DNA of 64,000 nt from NCBI RefSeq assembly GCF_004322705.1, contig NZ_SIZZ01000001.1, forward strand, positions 806,001 to 870,000. Direction: 5' to 3'. Both the position numbers and the translations under genes were made by a program. The stretch comes from Dyella terrae. Its GTDB lineage: Bacteria > Pseudomonadota > Gammaproteobacteria > Xanthomonadales > Rhodanobacteraceae. The notes beneath the pieces were generated by a model, which saw only the letters and a list, made by a program, of their open reading frames with translations, searched no databases and had not been told where the DNA came from. The number at the start of each line of letters is the position of its first letter. Within the stretch, counting starts at the first letter, position 1. Positions 45,201 to 55,076 of this stretch are shown piece by piece.

Positions 45201-48200
45201 GTGACAAGTCCTGACGATGCCGGGTTCATCAAGACGGGTGGCGGCACGTTGACACTCGCCAACGCGAATAATGACTTTACCGGCGTGGTCACCGTCAGCG
45301 ACGGCGTGCTGTCGGTGGGCACGCTGGCCAATGGCGGTATGGCCAGCGGTATCGGTGCAGGCACCAGCGATGCGGCCAACCTCATCCTGCAAACGGGCGG
45401 CAGTCTGCAGTACACCGGTGGCACTGTCTCGACCGATCGCGGATTCACGCTGGCGTCTGGCGCGGGTCGCGTCGATGTGTCTCAGGCGGGAACGACATTG
45501 ACCGACAGCGGCACGGTGATCGGTGCGGGCACGCTCAACAAGGATGGTGACGGCATCCTCGTGTTGTCAGGCACCAATACATACACCGGTGGCAATACCG
45601 TCAACGCGGGCACGCTGCGCGCCGGTTCCAACCAGGCCTTTGGTGGCGCGGCGAACGGCGCCGGTGCGGGGCGCATGACCGTCAATGCCGGCGCAACACT
45701 GGATCTGGCAGGCAACAAGGTCTGGGTGGGTGGCCTGCAAGGCGCGGGTAACGTCACGCTCGGTGCGGGCACGTTGCAGATCAACAACAGCGGTACGTTC
45801 ACCGGTGCCATCAGTGGCACGGGCGGCGTGCAGCTGAGCGCGGGATCGCAAACCTTCAATGGTTGCGGCAGCAGTTACACCGGCGGCACGACGATCACTT
45901 CGTCGACCCTCTCCACGGATTGCCTTGCGAATGGCGGGCAGGCCAGCGGCATCGGCGCGTCAGGCAGCGCACCGGCGAACCTGACCATGAGTGGCGCCAC
46001 GCTCATCTATACCGGCACAGACGTCTCAACGGATCGTGGCATACAGCTGCAGACCACCAGCAGCTTGAACGTCAGCAACGCCAGCACGACACTTGGCATC
46101 GGCGGTACGGTCCAGGGGGCCGGGGCGCTGCAGAAGCAGGGGCCGGGCACCCTGGTGCTCGGCGGCGCCAACACCTATTCGGGTGGTACCTATATTCGCG
46201 GCGGCATCGTTCGGGCGGGAGCAACCAACGCGATTGGTACGGGACTGCTGTCGCTGGACAACACCGCTGGTGTACTCCTCGATCTGAACCACTTCGATAT
46301 TAGTGCCCTGTACATCAATGGCGGCGGCGCGAACGGTGGCAACATCGATCTCACTGACCGGACCCTCACCATCAGCAACGGTGCCAGCAGCGGCGCGTCG
46401 GCCAATCTGGGTGGCGTGATCAGCGGAACGGGCAGTGTGGTCAAGAATGGCAATGCCATTCAGTACTTCTCCAATGCGGGTAGCACCTATACCGGAACGA
46501 CCACCATCACCGGCGGCCAGTTGCAGGTTGCCAAGCTATCCAATGGTGGCCAGGCCAGCTCCATCGGCGCATCGGGCAACGCGGCGAGCAACCTTGTACT
46601 CAATGGCGGCACGCTTACCTATCTGGGGACCGGCGACCTGACCGATCGTCTGATGACGCTGGGTTCGTCGCTCAACAGCGCGCTGGACGCGTCCGGTACT
46701 GGCGCCGTGGCGTTCACCAACACAGGTGCACTCACTTTCAGCAGCGCCAACGCGGCGCAGCGCGTCACGCTGACAGGCACCAATACCGACGACAACAGTC
46801 TGGCCCTGCAGCTTTCCGACAACGGTACGGGCAAGACCGCGCTGAACAAGACGGGTACGGGCACGTGGATTCTGCGCAATGCCGCCAGCACCTATACCGG
46901 TGTCACCACCATTTCCGGTGGCGTGCTGGGTGTCGACAAACTCAGCGACGGCGGGCAGGTGAGCAGTATCGGCCAGTCGTCCAATGCAGCCGCGAATCTG
47001 ATCATCGGCAACGGCGCCACGTTGCGTTACACCGGTGCGGGTGACACGACCGACCGACTGTTCACGCTCTCCGTCGGCACCAGTGTGATCGAGTCGTCCG
47101 GGTCGGGCGCCGTGGTTTTCAGCAACACCAGTTCGGCAGCCTCTTCCGGCAGCGGCGCGCGCACCTTGAGTCTCGGCGGCAGCAACGGCGACCTCAACAT
47201 CATGGGCGGCACCATCATCAACGGTACCGGCGGCCTCACCACGCTGGCGAAGAACGACAACGGCAAGTGGGCGTTGACCGGAACCAATACATACACGGGA
47301 AACACGGTCATCAATGGCGGCATCCTGCAGCTGGGTGCGGGAGGAACGACAGGATCGATTGCCAGCGGCACCATCATCGTCGCGGACGGCACGCTCGCCT
47401 TCGATCGTTCCAACGCCATGACGATTGACGGCACCATTTCCGGTGCCGGCAACGTCGTCCAGCAAGGTGCGGGCACGATGACGCTCACCGCCGCCAACGT
47501 CTACACCGGCGGCACTACGATCAACGGTGGCACGCTGCAATTGGGTAATAACGGTGCCAGCGGCAGCATACTTGGCGATGTCGTCGATAACGGTACGTTT
47601 GCCTTCAACCGTTCGGACGTCTATACGTTCGGTGGCCTGATCTCCGGCACGGGTGGTGTCACCCAGGCGGGCAGTGGCACCACGGTGCTCAACGGAGCCC
47701 ATGCGTATCTGGGCGCGACGCTTGTGCAGAACGGTACGTTGCTCATCAATGGCGACCAGTCAGCCGCGACCGGTGCGACCACGGTCCAGAGCGGCGCCAC
47801 ACTGGGCGGCAAGGGCACGATTGGCGGCAGCGTGATCGTTGCGAGCAACGGCAGCCTGAATCCGGGTGATGCAGGCGCAGCCGGTACGCTGACCATCAAC
47901 GGCTCGCTGGCATTGAATGCGGGCTCGCAACTGAACTATCAGTTCGGCCAGGCCAACGTGGTGGGTGGGCCGCTGAACGACCTGACCATCGTCCATGGCA
48001 ACCTCAGCCTCGATGGCACGCTCAATGTCTCTACCACGCCCGGAGGCAGCTTCGGCCCCGGCTTGTACCGCATCATCAGCTATGACGGGACGCTGTCGGG
48101 CAACGGCCTCTCGCTGGGCACCACGCCCGGTGGTACGTATCAGGTGCAGACGTCGATCGGCGGGCAGGTGAACCTCCTCAGTTCGAGCGGCCTGACGCTG

Positions 48201-51200
48201 AATTTCTGGGACGGTCCCAACGGCCACGCCAACAACACCATCAATGGCGGAACTGGTGTGTGGCACAGCTCTGCGGGCAACGACAACTGGACCGATCAGG
48301 CGGGTCAGTACAACGCGCCTTACACCGACGGCGAGTTCGCTATTTTCGCCGGCGCGGCGGGTACGGTGACGGTCGACAACAGCCTCGGCAATGTCACCAG
48401 TTCAGGCATGCAGTTTGCGGTGGACGGCTACAGGATCGACGGCGGCACGCTGGGCCTGACTGGCGCGCAGAACACCATCCGAGTTGGCGACGGCACGTCC
48501 GCCGGCGCGGGCATGACCGCCGCGATCGATAGCGTGCTGTCCGGTGCTGGCGGTGTCGTCAAGGATGATTTCGGCACGCTTGTGCTGACTGGCAACAACA
48601 CCTATGGCGGGGGGACGGCGATCAACGGCGGTACGCTGCAGATCTCGTCGGATGGCAATCTGGGTCTGGCAAGCGGCGGCCTGAGCTTCGACGGTGGCAC
48701 GCTGCGCAACACCGGTCCCGGTCTGACCACCAGCGTGCGCACGGTAACCATCAACCAGGGCGGTGCCAACTTTGAAACGCAGGCGGACTTGTCCCAGCTG
48801 GGCAATATCGTCGGTTCGGGCGGACTGACGAAAAGTGGTAACGGTACGCTGCTGCTGGCAGGCGTGAATAGCTACCTCGGCGGCACCACCATCAACGGCG
48901 GGCGCATCGTTGTCTCCAGCGATGCGAATCTCGGCAGTGCCAGCGGTGGACTCACGTTCAACAACGGCATCCTGCAGAATCTCGCTGCCTTCGTCTCGGG
49001 CCGGGACGTCGTACTGAATGGCCCGGGTGGCCGGTTCCAGACCGATGCCGACCTGACGCTCGCAGGCAGGATCATCGGCAACGGCGCCCTGACCAAGGAC
49101 GGCGGCGCGGCCCTGATTCTCGATGCCGATAACAGCTATGCGGGTGGCACGTCGATCGTGGCCGGCACCTTGCAACTCGGCAATGGTGGGACCACTGGCT
49201 CCGTCATTGGCGACATCGCGAACAACGGCGCACTGGTCTTCAACCGCTCCAACACGCTCACCTTTGGTGGGCTGATCTCGGGCAGCGGTTCACTGGTGCA
49301 GCAGGGTAGCGGTACGACGGTGCTGAGCGGCAGCAACACGTACGCAGGCACCACAACGGTGAATGCGGGCAGCCTCATCATCAACGGCAATCAGGCCGGT
49401 GCTAGCGGTACGACCCAGGTGAACAACGGTGGCACCCTCGGCGGCACGGGCGTGATCGGCGGCGATGTCGCACTGGATGACGGGGCTACCTTGAGTCCCG
49501 GCGATGTTGGCAACGTGCCGGGCACGCTCACGATCAAGGGCAACCTTGGCATGAGCGACACGAGCAAGCTCGCGGTGAACCTGGGCCAGGCCAATGTCGT
49601 GGGCGGCCCTCTGAACGATCTGGTGAAGGTGGAAGGCGACCTTACGCTCGACGGCGAGCTATTTGTCGACGTGAGTTCGGGTGGCAGCTTCGACCCGGGC
49701 ATCTATCGCATCATCGGTTACAGCGGCTCGCTTGCTGATAACGGCATGTCGATCGGCTCGGTGCCGACGCCTGATTACTTTCTGCAGACATCCATCGACC
49801 ATCAGGTCAACCTGGTCAACACCAACGGCCTGGACGTGAACTTCTGGGATGGCAATGGCGGTCGTGGCGACGGCAACGTGCTCGGCGGTGATGGCGTCTG
49901 GCAGAACGCCGCGGGCAACGACAACTGGACCATAACGGACGGCTCAATCAACGCGCCTTACAAGGACAACGCCTTCGCCATATTCGCCGGTACGGGCGGC
50001 ACGGTGTCCGTTGATGACAGCCTTGGCGCCATCAGCAGTGGCGGCATGCAGTTTGCCGTTGATGGCTATCGGGTCGAAGGCGCCGAGATCAACCTGGGCA
50101 CGCCGGCCGCCATTCTTCGCGTGGGCGATGGCACGACAGACGGTGCCGGCATGACGGCAACGGTGGCGTCGGTGCTCACCGGCAACAGCGCCGTCACCAA
50201 GACCGACCTTGGCACGTTGATCCTTGAAGGCGACAACAGCTACGTTGGCGGCACCACGATTCGCGATGGTGTGCTGCAGCTGGGCAACGGTGGCAACACG
50301 GGTTCGGTCATCGGCAATATCGCCAACAACGCGACACTCGCCTTCGATCGCAGTGACAACAGCAACTTCAACGGCGTGATTTCCGGCAGCGGTGCATTGG
50401 TGCAGAAGGGCACCGGCACGCTCGTGCTCACCGGCGATAACATCTACACGGGCGACACCACCGTGTCTTCTGGCACGCTGCTGGTCAATGGCAATCAATC
50501 GGTGTCGACGGGCGCGACGCTCGTCCAGAGCGGCGCCACGCTTGGCGGCAACGGCACCATCGGTGGCCACGTCACCATTGCCGACGGCGGTACGCTCAGT
50601 CCCGGCGCATCGGCAGGTACGCTCACCATCAATGGCAACGTGGTGCTGTCGGGTAATGCCTTACTCGACTACCAATTCGGCCAGGCGGGCACGCCCGGAG
50701 GTCCGTACAACGACCTGACGGTGGTGCACGGTGACCTGACTCTCGGCGGCACGCTCAACGTGACCACCTCGCCGGGCGGCACCTTTGGTGCCGGCGTCTA
50801 CCGCATCTTCAGCTACGACGGCGCACTGATCGACAACGGGCTCAGTCTGGGCTCGATGCCCACGACGGATGCCTTTGTGCAGACATCCATCGCCCACCAG
50901 GTGAATCTGGTCAACACATCGGGTCTCACGTTGAGCTTCTGGGATGGTCCGGGACATGCGAACAACGGCGGCATCGAAGGCGGCACCGGCACCTGGCGCC
51001 TGACGGACAACGATTACTGGACCGATGCTTCCGGTTCGATCAACGCCTCGTACAGCAATAGCGCGTTCGCTGTCTTCGGAGGTACGGCGGGCGTCGTGAC
51101 GGTGGACAATCACAACGGTCAGGTCAGTGCATCCGGCATGCAGTTCCAGACAGACGGCTATCGTGTGACGGGCGATGCGGTGGATCTGGCAGGCGGTGCG

Positions 51201-53147
51201 TCCACTATCCGCGTGGGTGATGGCACGGCACTCGGTGCGACCATGACTGCGACGATTGATGCGACACTGAGCGGGGCGGGCATGCTGGTGAAGGACGATC
51301 TGGGCACTCTGGTGCTCAGCGGTGCCAACACCTATAGCGGCGGCACGTCCGTGCATGCGGGTACTTTGCAGGTATCGGGTGACGGAAACCTCGGCGCTGC
51401 GGCGGGCGATCTTTCCATCGACGATGGCACCCTGCGCACGACTGCCAGCTTCCAGAGTGACCGCAACATCGGTCTGGGCGGCGCGGCAACGATCAGCACA
51501 GATGACGGCACCGCCTTGACGATTAGCCAGGGAATCGGTGGTACCGGTAGCCTGACCAAGAGCGGCGCAGGCGAACTCGTACTCGGCGGCGCTTCGACGT
51601 ATGCCGGCACCACGACGGTGGCCGAAGGCAAACTTACCGCCGGTGCGGCAAATGTTTTCAACCAGGGCTCGGCGTTCACGGTCCTCCGTGGCGGCATTCT
51701 GAACCTGGACGGTCACGCGCAGACCGTTGCCGGATTGAATCACGCGGGCACCGTGCAGTTCGGCACGACGCCGGGCACGACGCTGACGGTGCAGGGCAAC
51801 TACACCGGCCAGGGCGGCACCTTGCTGCTCAACACGGTTCTCGGTGGCGACTCGTCGACGACCGACAAGCTCGTCGTCACCGGCGATACCGCGGGCAACT
51901 CGAACATTCGCGTCAACAACGTCGGCGGCGGCGGCGCGCAAACCGCGCAGGGCATCAAGCTGATCGAAGTGCAGGGCGCCTCCAGCGGTACGTTCGCGCT
52001 GCAAGGCGACTACGTGTTCCAGGGCGACCAGGCGGTTGTCGCGGGTGCGTACTCGTACCGTCTGTACAAGGGCAGCAGCGATGCCACCGACGGCAACTGG
52101 TATCTGCGCTCCGCGTTGACCCATGGCCCGACTGATCCCACCGACCCGACGGACCCGGTCGATCCGCCGCTGTATCAGCCGGGTGTGCCGCTGTACGAGG
52201 CCTATGCCGGCATCCTGCAACAGATCAACTCGCTGGGCACCTTGTTCCAGCGCACCGGTGATCGCCTGTGGGCGGGTTCGGAGAAGGCCAGCGACGGCGG
52301 CATGACGCCGGGCGAAGGCCTGTGGATGCGTGTCGAAGGCGGCGATCAGACCTTCAAGCCCAACAGTTCCACCAGCGCGACCCGCTATGACATCTCCAGC
52401 TGGAGGGCCGAGGCAGGCATCGACACGACGATGAGCGAAGGCGAAGATGGAAAACTCGTTGGCGGCGCTACGCTGCAGTACGGTCGATATCACTCCAACG
52501 CACGTTCCGTGTACGGCCAGGGTCGCCTCAAGTCGGATGGCTATGGCGTGGGTCTGAGCCTGACCTGGTATGGCAGCAACGGTGTATACGTCGATAGCCA
52601 GGCGCGCTGGACGCGCTTCGACACCGACCTGCAATCCACCACGCTCACCAGGCTGCTGGAAGATGGCAGCAAGGCCAACGGCTACGCCGTCGGCGTCGAA
52701 GTGGGCCAGCGCATCGCGCTGAGCGATCGGTGGTCGATCATTCCGCAGGCGCAGCTGAGCTACGGCAAGGCGAGCTTCGACAGCTTCGATGACGCCTTCG
52801 GTGCGCATGTGTCGCAAAAGCAGGGCAACGCCACGGTGGCTCGTGCCGGTGCCGTATTCGACTACCAGAGCTCGCATGTTGGCACGGGTGGTACCGTGGC
52901 CACTCATGTCTACGCGATCGCGAACCTGTATCACAACTTCGGCGATGGAGCCCGCGTCAACGTGGCCGGCACCGACTTCACCACGCGCAATGAGCGACTG
53001 TGGGGCGGCTTCGGCCTGGGCACGGCGATGGATTGGGCGGGTGGTCGCTATTCGGTGTTCGGCGAAGTGCAGGCGTCCACAAGCATGAAGCACTTCGGCG
53101 ATTCGCATGCGCTCAACGGTACGCTGGGTTTCCGAATGAAGTGGTAA
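42249..53147 (+). CDS. Giant autotransporter, 3632 aa (type V secretion)
   Basis: A 3632-aa autotransporter. The extended signal peptide is MNRVFRIVWSRASNAWVVASEL...APGAHA, closely like autotransporter 1. The passenger (~75-3280) opens with DRYWDVNGGQAGSGGTGTWNTS and continues as PATR beta-helix units (GTGGLTKxGxGTLxLxGxNTYTGGTT) with three larger modules near its end. A TDPTDPTDPVDPP linker at ~3290 leads to the pertactin-like junction (YEAYAGILQQINSLGTLFQR) and a ~280-residue barrel (GEGLWMRVEGGDQTFK ... LGFRMKW, terminal Trp). The 10.9-kb frame is unbroken. It is likely a long fibrous surface adhesin. No protease or catalytic triad was seen. Confidence 0.95.
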   Translation: MNRVFRIVWSRASNAWVVASELTERCGKGRGRAGASVDERAGSRSSAHAWSLRMAVLAALVSAYAPGAHAADRYWDVNGGQAGSGGTGTWNTSTQYWNAANDGVAGPFYAWDNTALDSAVFAGTAGTVTLGAPITANKLTFNTAGYIFNGGTLTLAGATPTIVGTATINSVIAGTAGLTKTSGGTLALGGVNTFSGGINLTGGSISVTNDAALGVAGNGVTMAAGTGLAASGGQLASTRLVTLTGGTVSLAGNGVGYARFSGVGNVNAGSGVTMGNAASDFDGIVNFYTGGTYGFLSVGNIGEASALGAPSTAANGLVVVQAGGGLGGTLNYGGSGNSSNRDWRFANTSSGGTAFRNIGTGALTLTGNIALTNTWLLSHSFQSVSADMNLLGVISSTSDRTIVYTGGAGRNITLGSANTYTGASNVNAITVYAPVLADVGVASSFGTGTAGTLNLVNGTLRYTGGATSSNHGMTTDGASTLANDGSGSLTLSGDIAYVVGGTDTLTLGGSYIGTNTLSGAITGTGNSNLVMNGSGNWLLSGANTFSGTTTVQSGTLTAGSTSAFGQSKGLVVNGGTLDINNFDIAAPSLAGTGGTVALGSGTLTLNAATGSTVYGGNIAGTGGLTKLGAGTQTLTGTNAYTGTTSIGGGTLALDFTAIGAPASNIIHSSSSLNLAGGTLSIKGGTGTSGQTFNGLDVTAGSNRISATAGTGGTLATNLGAINRTGGLVDFAFNAGSTILTTHADGALGGWATVNGTDYAQVSGGVISAFTSYANKDDASQWQNGDIVSDEGGNPNTPYFGTVNGNVALGGLKVAAAAGSTVTVGAANTLSVDGSIIVSPSAGTASQTIQNGSITGGAGGSPLGVLQNSGGTFTINSKIVDNGGATSFISGGSGTGVVALTGSNTYTGATTISGGTLNITSVANGGIASSIGASTAASSNLVLENGRLYYQGPNATTDRGFTLVNGGPSRTIQVYGTANLTFGGVVTSPDDAGFIKTGGGTLTLANANNDFTGVVTVSDGVLSVGTLANGGMASGIGAGTSDAANLILQTGGSLQYTGGTVSTDRGFTLASGAGRVDVSQAGTTLTDSGTVIGAGTLNKDGDGILVLSGTNTYTGGNTVNAGTLRAGSNQAFGGAANGAGAGRMTVNAGATLDLAGNKVWVGGLQGAGNVTLGAGTLQINNSGTFTGAISGTGGVQLSAGSQTFNGCGSSYTGGTTITSSTLSTDCLANGGQASGIGASGSAPANLTMSGATLIYTGTDVSTDRGIQLQTTSSLNVSNASTTLGIGGTVQGAGALQKQGPGTLVLGGANTYSGGTYIRGGIVRAGATNAIGTGLLSLDNTAGVLLDLNHFDISALYINGGGANGGNIDLTDRTLTISNGASSGASANLGGVISGTGSVVKNGNAIQYFSNAGSTYTGTTTITGGQLQVAKLSNGGQASSIGASGNAASNLVLNGGTLTYLGTGDLTDRLMTLGSSLNSALDASGTGAVAFTNTGALTFSSANAAQRVTLTGTNTDDNSLALQLSDNGTGKTALNKTGTGTWILRNAASTYTGVTTISGGVLGVDKLSDGGQVSSIGQSSNAAANLIIGNGATLRYTGAGDTTDRLFTLSVGTSVIESSGSGAVVFSNTSSAASSGSGARTLSLGGSNGDLNIMGGTIINGTGGLTTLAKNDNGKWALTGTNTYTGNTVINGGILQLGAGGTTGSIASGTIIVADGTLAFDRSNAMTIDGTISGAGNVVQQGAGTMTLTAANVYTGGTTINGGTLQLGNNGASGSILGDVVDNGTFAFNRSDVYTFGGLISGTGGVTQAGSGTTVLNGAHAYLGATLVQNGTLLINGDQSAATGATTVQSGATLGGKGTIGGSVIVASNGSLNPGDAGAAGTLTINGSLALNAGSQLNYQFGQANVVGGPLNDLTIVHGNLSLDGTLNVSTTPGGSFGPGLYRIISYDGTLSGNGLSLGTTPGGTYQVQTSIGGQVNLLSSSGLTLNFWDGPNGHANNTINGGTGVWHSSAGNDNWTDQAGQYNAPYTDGEFAIFAGAAGTVTVDNSLGNVTSSGMQFAVDGYRIDGGTLGLTGAQNTIRVGDGTSAGAGMTAAIDSVLSGAGGVVKDDFGTLVLTGNNTYGGGTAINGGTLQISSDGNLGLASGGLSFDGGTLRNTGPGLTTSVRTVTINQGGANFETQADLSQLGNIVGSGGLTKSGNGTLLLAGVNSYLGGTTINGGRIVVSSDANLGSASGGLTFNNGILQNLAAFVSGRDVVLNGPGGRFQTDADLTLAGRIIGNGALTKDGGAALILDADNSYAGGTSIVAGTLQLGNGGTTGSVIGDIANNGALVFNRSNTLTFGGLISGSGSLVQQGSGTTVLSGSNTYAGTTTVNAGSLIINGNQAGASGTTQVNNGGTLGGTGVIGGDVALDDGATLSPGDVGNVPGTLTIKGNLGMSDTSKLAVNLGQANVVGGPLNDLVKVEGDLTLDGELFVDVSSGGSFDPGIYRIIGYSGSLADNGMSIGSVPTPDYFLQTSIDHQVNLVNTNGLDVNFWDGNGGRGDGNVLGGDGVWQNAAGNDNWTITDGSINAPYKDNAFAIFAGTGGTVSVDDSLGAISSGGMQFAVDGYRVEGAEINLGTPAAILRVGDGTTDGAGMTATVASVLTGNSAVTKTDLGTLILEGDNSYVGGTTIRDGVLQLGNGGNTGSVIGNIANNATLAFDRSDNSNFNGVISGSGALVQKGTGTLVLTGDNIYTGDTTVSSGTLLVNGNQSVSTGATLVQSGATLGGNGTIGGHVTIADGGTLSPGASAGTLTINGNVVLSGNALLDYQFGQAGTPGGPYNDLTVVHGDLTLGGTLNVTTSPGGTFGAGVYRIFSYDGALIDNGLSLGSMPTTDAFVQTSIAHQVNLVNTSGLTLSFWDGPGHANNGGIEGGTGTWRLTDNDYWTDASGSINASYSNSAFAVFGGTAGVVTVDNHNGQVSASGMQFQTDGYRVTGDAVDLAGGASTIRVGDGTALGATMTATIDATLSGAGMLVKDDLGTLVLSGANTYSGGTSVHAGTLQVSGDGNLGAAAGDLSIDDGTLRTTASFQSDRNIGLGGAATISTDDGTALTISQGIGGTGSLTKSGAGELVLGGASTYAGTTTVAEGKLTAGAANVFNQGSAFTVLRGGILNLDGHAQTVAGLNHAGTVQFGTTPGTTLTVQGNYTGQGGTLLLNTVLGGDSSTTDKLVVTGDTAGNSNIRVNNVGGGGAQTAQGIKLIEVQGASSGTFALQGDYVFQGDQAVVAGAYSYRLYKGSSDATDGNWYLRSALTHGPTDPTDPTDPVDPPLYQPGVPLYEAYAGILQQINSLGTLFQRTGDRLWAGSEKASDGGMTPGEGLWMRVEGGDQTFKPNSSTSATRYDISSWRAEAGIDTTMSEGEDGKLVGGATLQYGRYHSNARSVYGQGRLKSDGYGVGLSLTWYGSNGVYVDSQARWTRFDTDLQSTTLTRLLEDGSKANGYAVGVEVGQRIALSDRWSIIPQAQLSYGKASFDSFDDAFGAHVSQKQGNATVARAGAVFDYQSSHVGTGGTVATHVYAIANLYHNFGDGARVNVAGTDFTTRNERLWGGFGLGTAMDWAGGRYSVFGEVQASTSMKHFGDSHALNGTLGFRMKW
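47770..51420 (+). repeat. Three large passenger modules in autotransporter 2
   Basis: Protein-level modules recur with their FWDG blocks near 48200, 49833 and 50932. Each has a closing part (GATxVQSGATLGGxGTIGG, FGQANVVGGPLNDL, PGxYRIxxYDG) followed by an opening part (FWDGxxGHxNN, GNDNWT, YxDxxFAIFAG, SGMQFAVDGYR, IRVGDGT). Spacing is about 1.63 and 1.10 kb. The first is longer by additional PATR units. The copies are diverged at DNA level, so this is an older duplication than that in autotransporter 1. Confidence 0.8.
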
Positions 53148-53198
53148 TGGCGTGAGCAAAGCCGGGCAGGGCGAAGCCTTGCCCGGTTCCCGCGCCTT

Positions 53199-54863
53199 TC
53201 AGAACTTGCTGTGCTCCACCTGCCGCTCGCGATGCATCAGGGTCCACTCTGCATGCTCGGTGAGAGCAGCATCGCCCAGCGAACGAAGGATGTCCCGGCG
53301 CTCGCCGGGATCGCGCGTTCGATCAATGGCGGCCCGTGCGCCTTTGAAGATGCGCTCCATGAAACGGTACTGACGAATCAGCTCCTTGTCGGCCTTGCGG
53401 TAGGCGTAAGCCTCGCGTACAGCGGCGATGATCGACAGCATCGCCATGGCCATGACGAGCATGGTCTTGGTTGTTTCAGGCAGACGTAGCGCAAAAATGG
53501 CCAGGAACGCACTGATGGCGACGCCCGCCCAGAGGCTGATCAGGCCGATCGTCTCCGTGATGTGGTGCAGGCCGCTGCTCTCAAGTGTTTTGCGTTCGAA
53601 GTAATGCAGCTGGCCGGATTTTCCTGATTCGCCCACCCATTCGTTGATGACCGCATCGAGCGCTTCGGGTGTTGGGCGCGATGGAGGGTGCAGTCCCATC
53701 GCGCGCATGACGTTGCGTATCCAGCCCAGTTCGATGTTCTGCTTCTGCAGGAAATTGTCGTGCGCAAACTCGTGGTCGGTGCTCTTGGAGATGCCGGCCT
53801 TGCGCCAGTAAGACTGGATGCGAAGACCCTCGGCCAGCGCGCGATAGTCGAGGTATTTGCGATGCCACTCGCGGCGTCGCGCGAGGATGGCCACGATGCC
53901 GCCTATCGCGAAAAGCAAAAGGAACAGGTAGATCATGCTGTTCTGCGCCTGCAGGTGCGCATAGAACGTAAAGGCGATGCCCATCAGCGCAGCCAGCGTG
54001 AAGGTGACCCTCAGGGCCATCAGCACACGCTTCTGGAAATGAAGCGCCAACCAGTCCGCGAAATGAAACAACTCCTCGACCGGCTCGGTCGCGTGACGGC
54101 CGCACGTTTCCTCGACGGTGTCGCGGTACTTTTCGCAGTCGTCGTTGAAGGCCACCATGTGCCGGAACATCAGATGGAAGTCTGCCGGCATGTCGGCGAG
54201 TGATGACGCTTCGTTGCCGGTTAGCCACCGGGCCTCCAAAGGGGCCACACCCTGGGCGATGGGTTGCTCGGCATCTACGCGCGAGCAGGCGATGTGATAG
54301 AGCAGATGCTCGTCGCCGCCACCCAGGACATGCCGTGCCTGACGATGGTGCTCGATGATGCCGGGCAGGGTGCCATGCAAGTAGTACTTCACAATCTGCC
54401 CGGTGCCGCCAAGACGCCCCGAATCGTTGCCATCCCAGATGGCCACCATGATGTGGGAGTGGCTGGCGATGAAGACGCCGGCTTTGGCGTACTGACGGTC
54501 ACGCGCTTCGCCGGCTGTCTGCAGGGCTTCGCGCGACTGGCTTTTCAGCAATGGCAGGCGGATGGTGTCGGCCCTATCGCATAGGGCGCTGAAGGTATCC
54601 CTGACATCCGGATCCTTGAAATCCTCGGCGTACATCTCCTTGGGTAGCGGCAACGGCACCACCAGACGGGCCCCTGCCGCCAACGCTTCGGCGGCAAAGA
54701 GCTGGTCGCCGCCTTCGGCCAGCGAAGACATCGCTACTAGCGACAGGCCTGGAAACTCGTGTGTGAGGTAGGCGAAAAGCTCGCGCACGCGCGCCCGAAT
54801 GGGCTCGATTTCGTCAGCGGAAAGGTTACGGTGGCTGGTGACGCCAATAACCAAGGGGGTCAT
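53199..54863 (-). CDS. SLOG-like domain protein with four TM segments
   Basis: A 554-aa protein. Residues ~1-190 form a SLOG/Rossmann-like nucleotide-binding domain (LVIGVTSHRNLSADEIEPI, VAMSSLAEGGDQLFAAEAL, GARLVVPLPLP, HIMVAIWDGNDSGRLGGTGQIV). Two hydrophobic pairs follow at ~281-330 (VLMALRVTFTLAALMGIAF; MIYLFLLLFAIGGIVAIL) and ~434-480 (LISLWAGVAISAFLAIFAL; MLVMAMAMLSIIAAV). SLOG domains bind or make nucleotide-derived ligands and pair with membrane effectors in bacterial conflict systems. It is divergent from a TIR-TM-TPR gene with a shared CRP-like site. Start ATG 54863 with GGAG upstream. The enzymatic role is unproven. Confidence 0.82.
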   Translation of the reverse strand: MTPLVIGVTSHRNLSADEIEPIRARVRELFAYLTHEFPGLSLVAMSSLAEGGDQLFAAEALAAGARLVVPLPLPKEMYAEDFKDPDVRDTFSALCDRADTIRLPLLKSQSREALQTAGEARDRQYAKAGVFIASHSHIMVAIWDGNDSGRLGGTGQIVKYYLHGTLPGIIEHHRQARHVLGGGDEHLLYHIACSRVDAEQPIAQGVAPLEARWLTGNEASSLADMPADFHLMFRHMVAFNDDCEKYRDTVEETCGRHATEPVEELFHFADWLALHFQKRVLMALRVTFTLAALMGIAFTFYAHLQAQNSMIYLFLLLFAIGGIVAILARRREWHRKYLDYRALAEGLRIQSYWRKAGISKSTDHEFAHDNFLQKQNIELGWIRNVMRAMGLHPPSRPTPEALDAVINEWVGESGKSGQLHYFERKTLESSGLHHITETIGLISLWAGVAISAFLAIFALRLPETTKTMLVMAMAMLSIIAAVREAYAYRKADKELIRQYRFMERIFKGARAAIDRTRDPGERRDILRSLGDAALTEHAEWTLMHRERQVEHSKF

Positions 54864-54954
54864 GGAGGTCTCCGCAGGGGTCGGCCCGGAGGCTGGCCAC
54901 CCCCCATGCCTTCCCGGGCGCCTTGCCGTCTCCTGGACAGACTAGCACTCAAAG

Positions 54955-54970
54955 TGTGATATACATCACA
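54955..54970. promoter_or_regulatory. Perfect CRP/Clp-type operator between SLOG and TIR genes
   Basis: TGTGATATACATCACA has both half sites (TGTGA, TCACA) exact with the canonical 6-base spacer. It lies 92 bases before the SLOG gene start and 107 before the TIR gene start, so it could govern both. Xanthomonad Clp uses the same consensus as CRP; there the ligand is c-di-GMP rather than cAMP. Confidence 0.8.
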
Positions 54971-55076
54971 TAATTAGCCCGTCCCGGCTCGGGGTCAGCC
55001 AGGGCGGCATTCCTTATGCCGGGCGGAAGCCCGTGCGGAGGAAAGCGGACCACCAGCCGGGGGAGGGCTGGATGTG

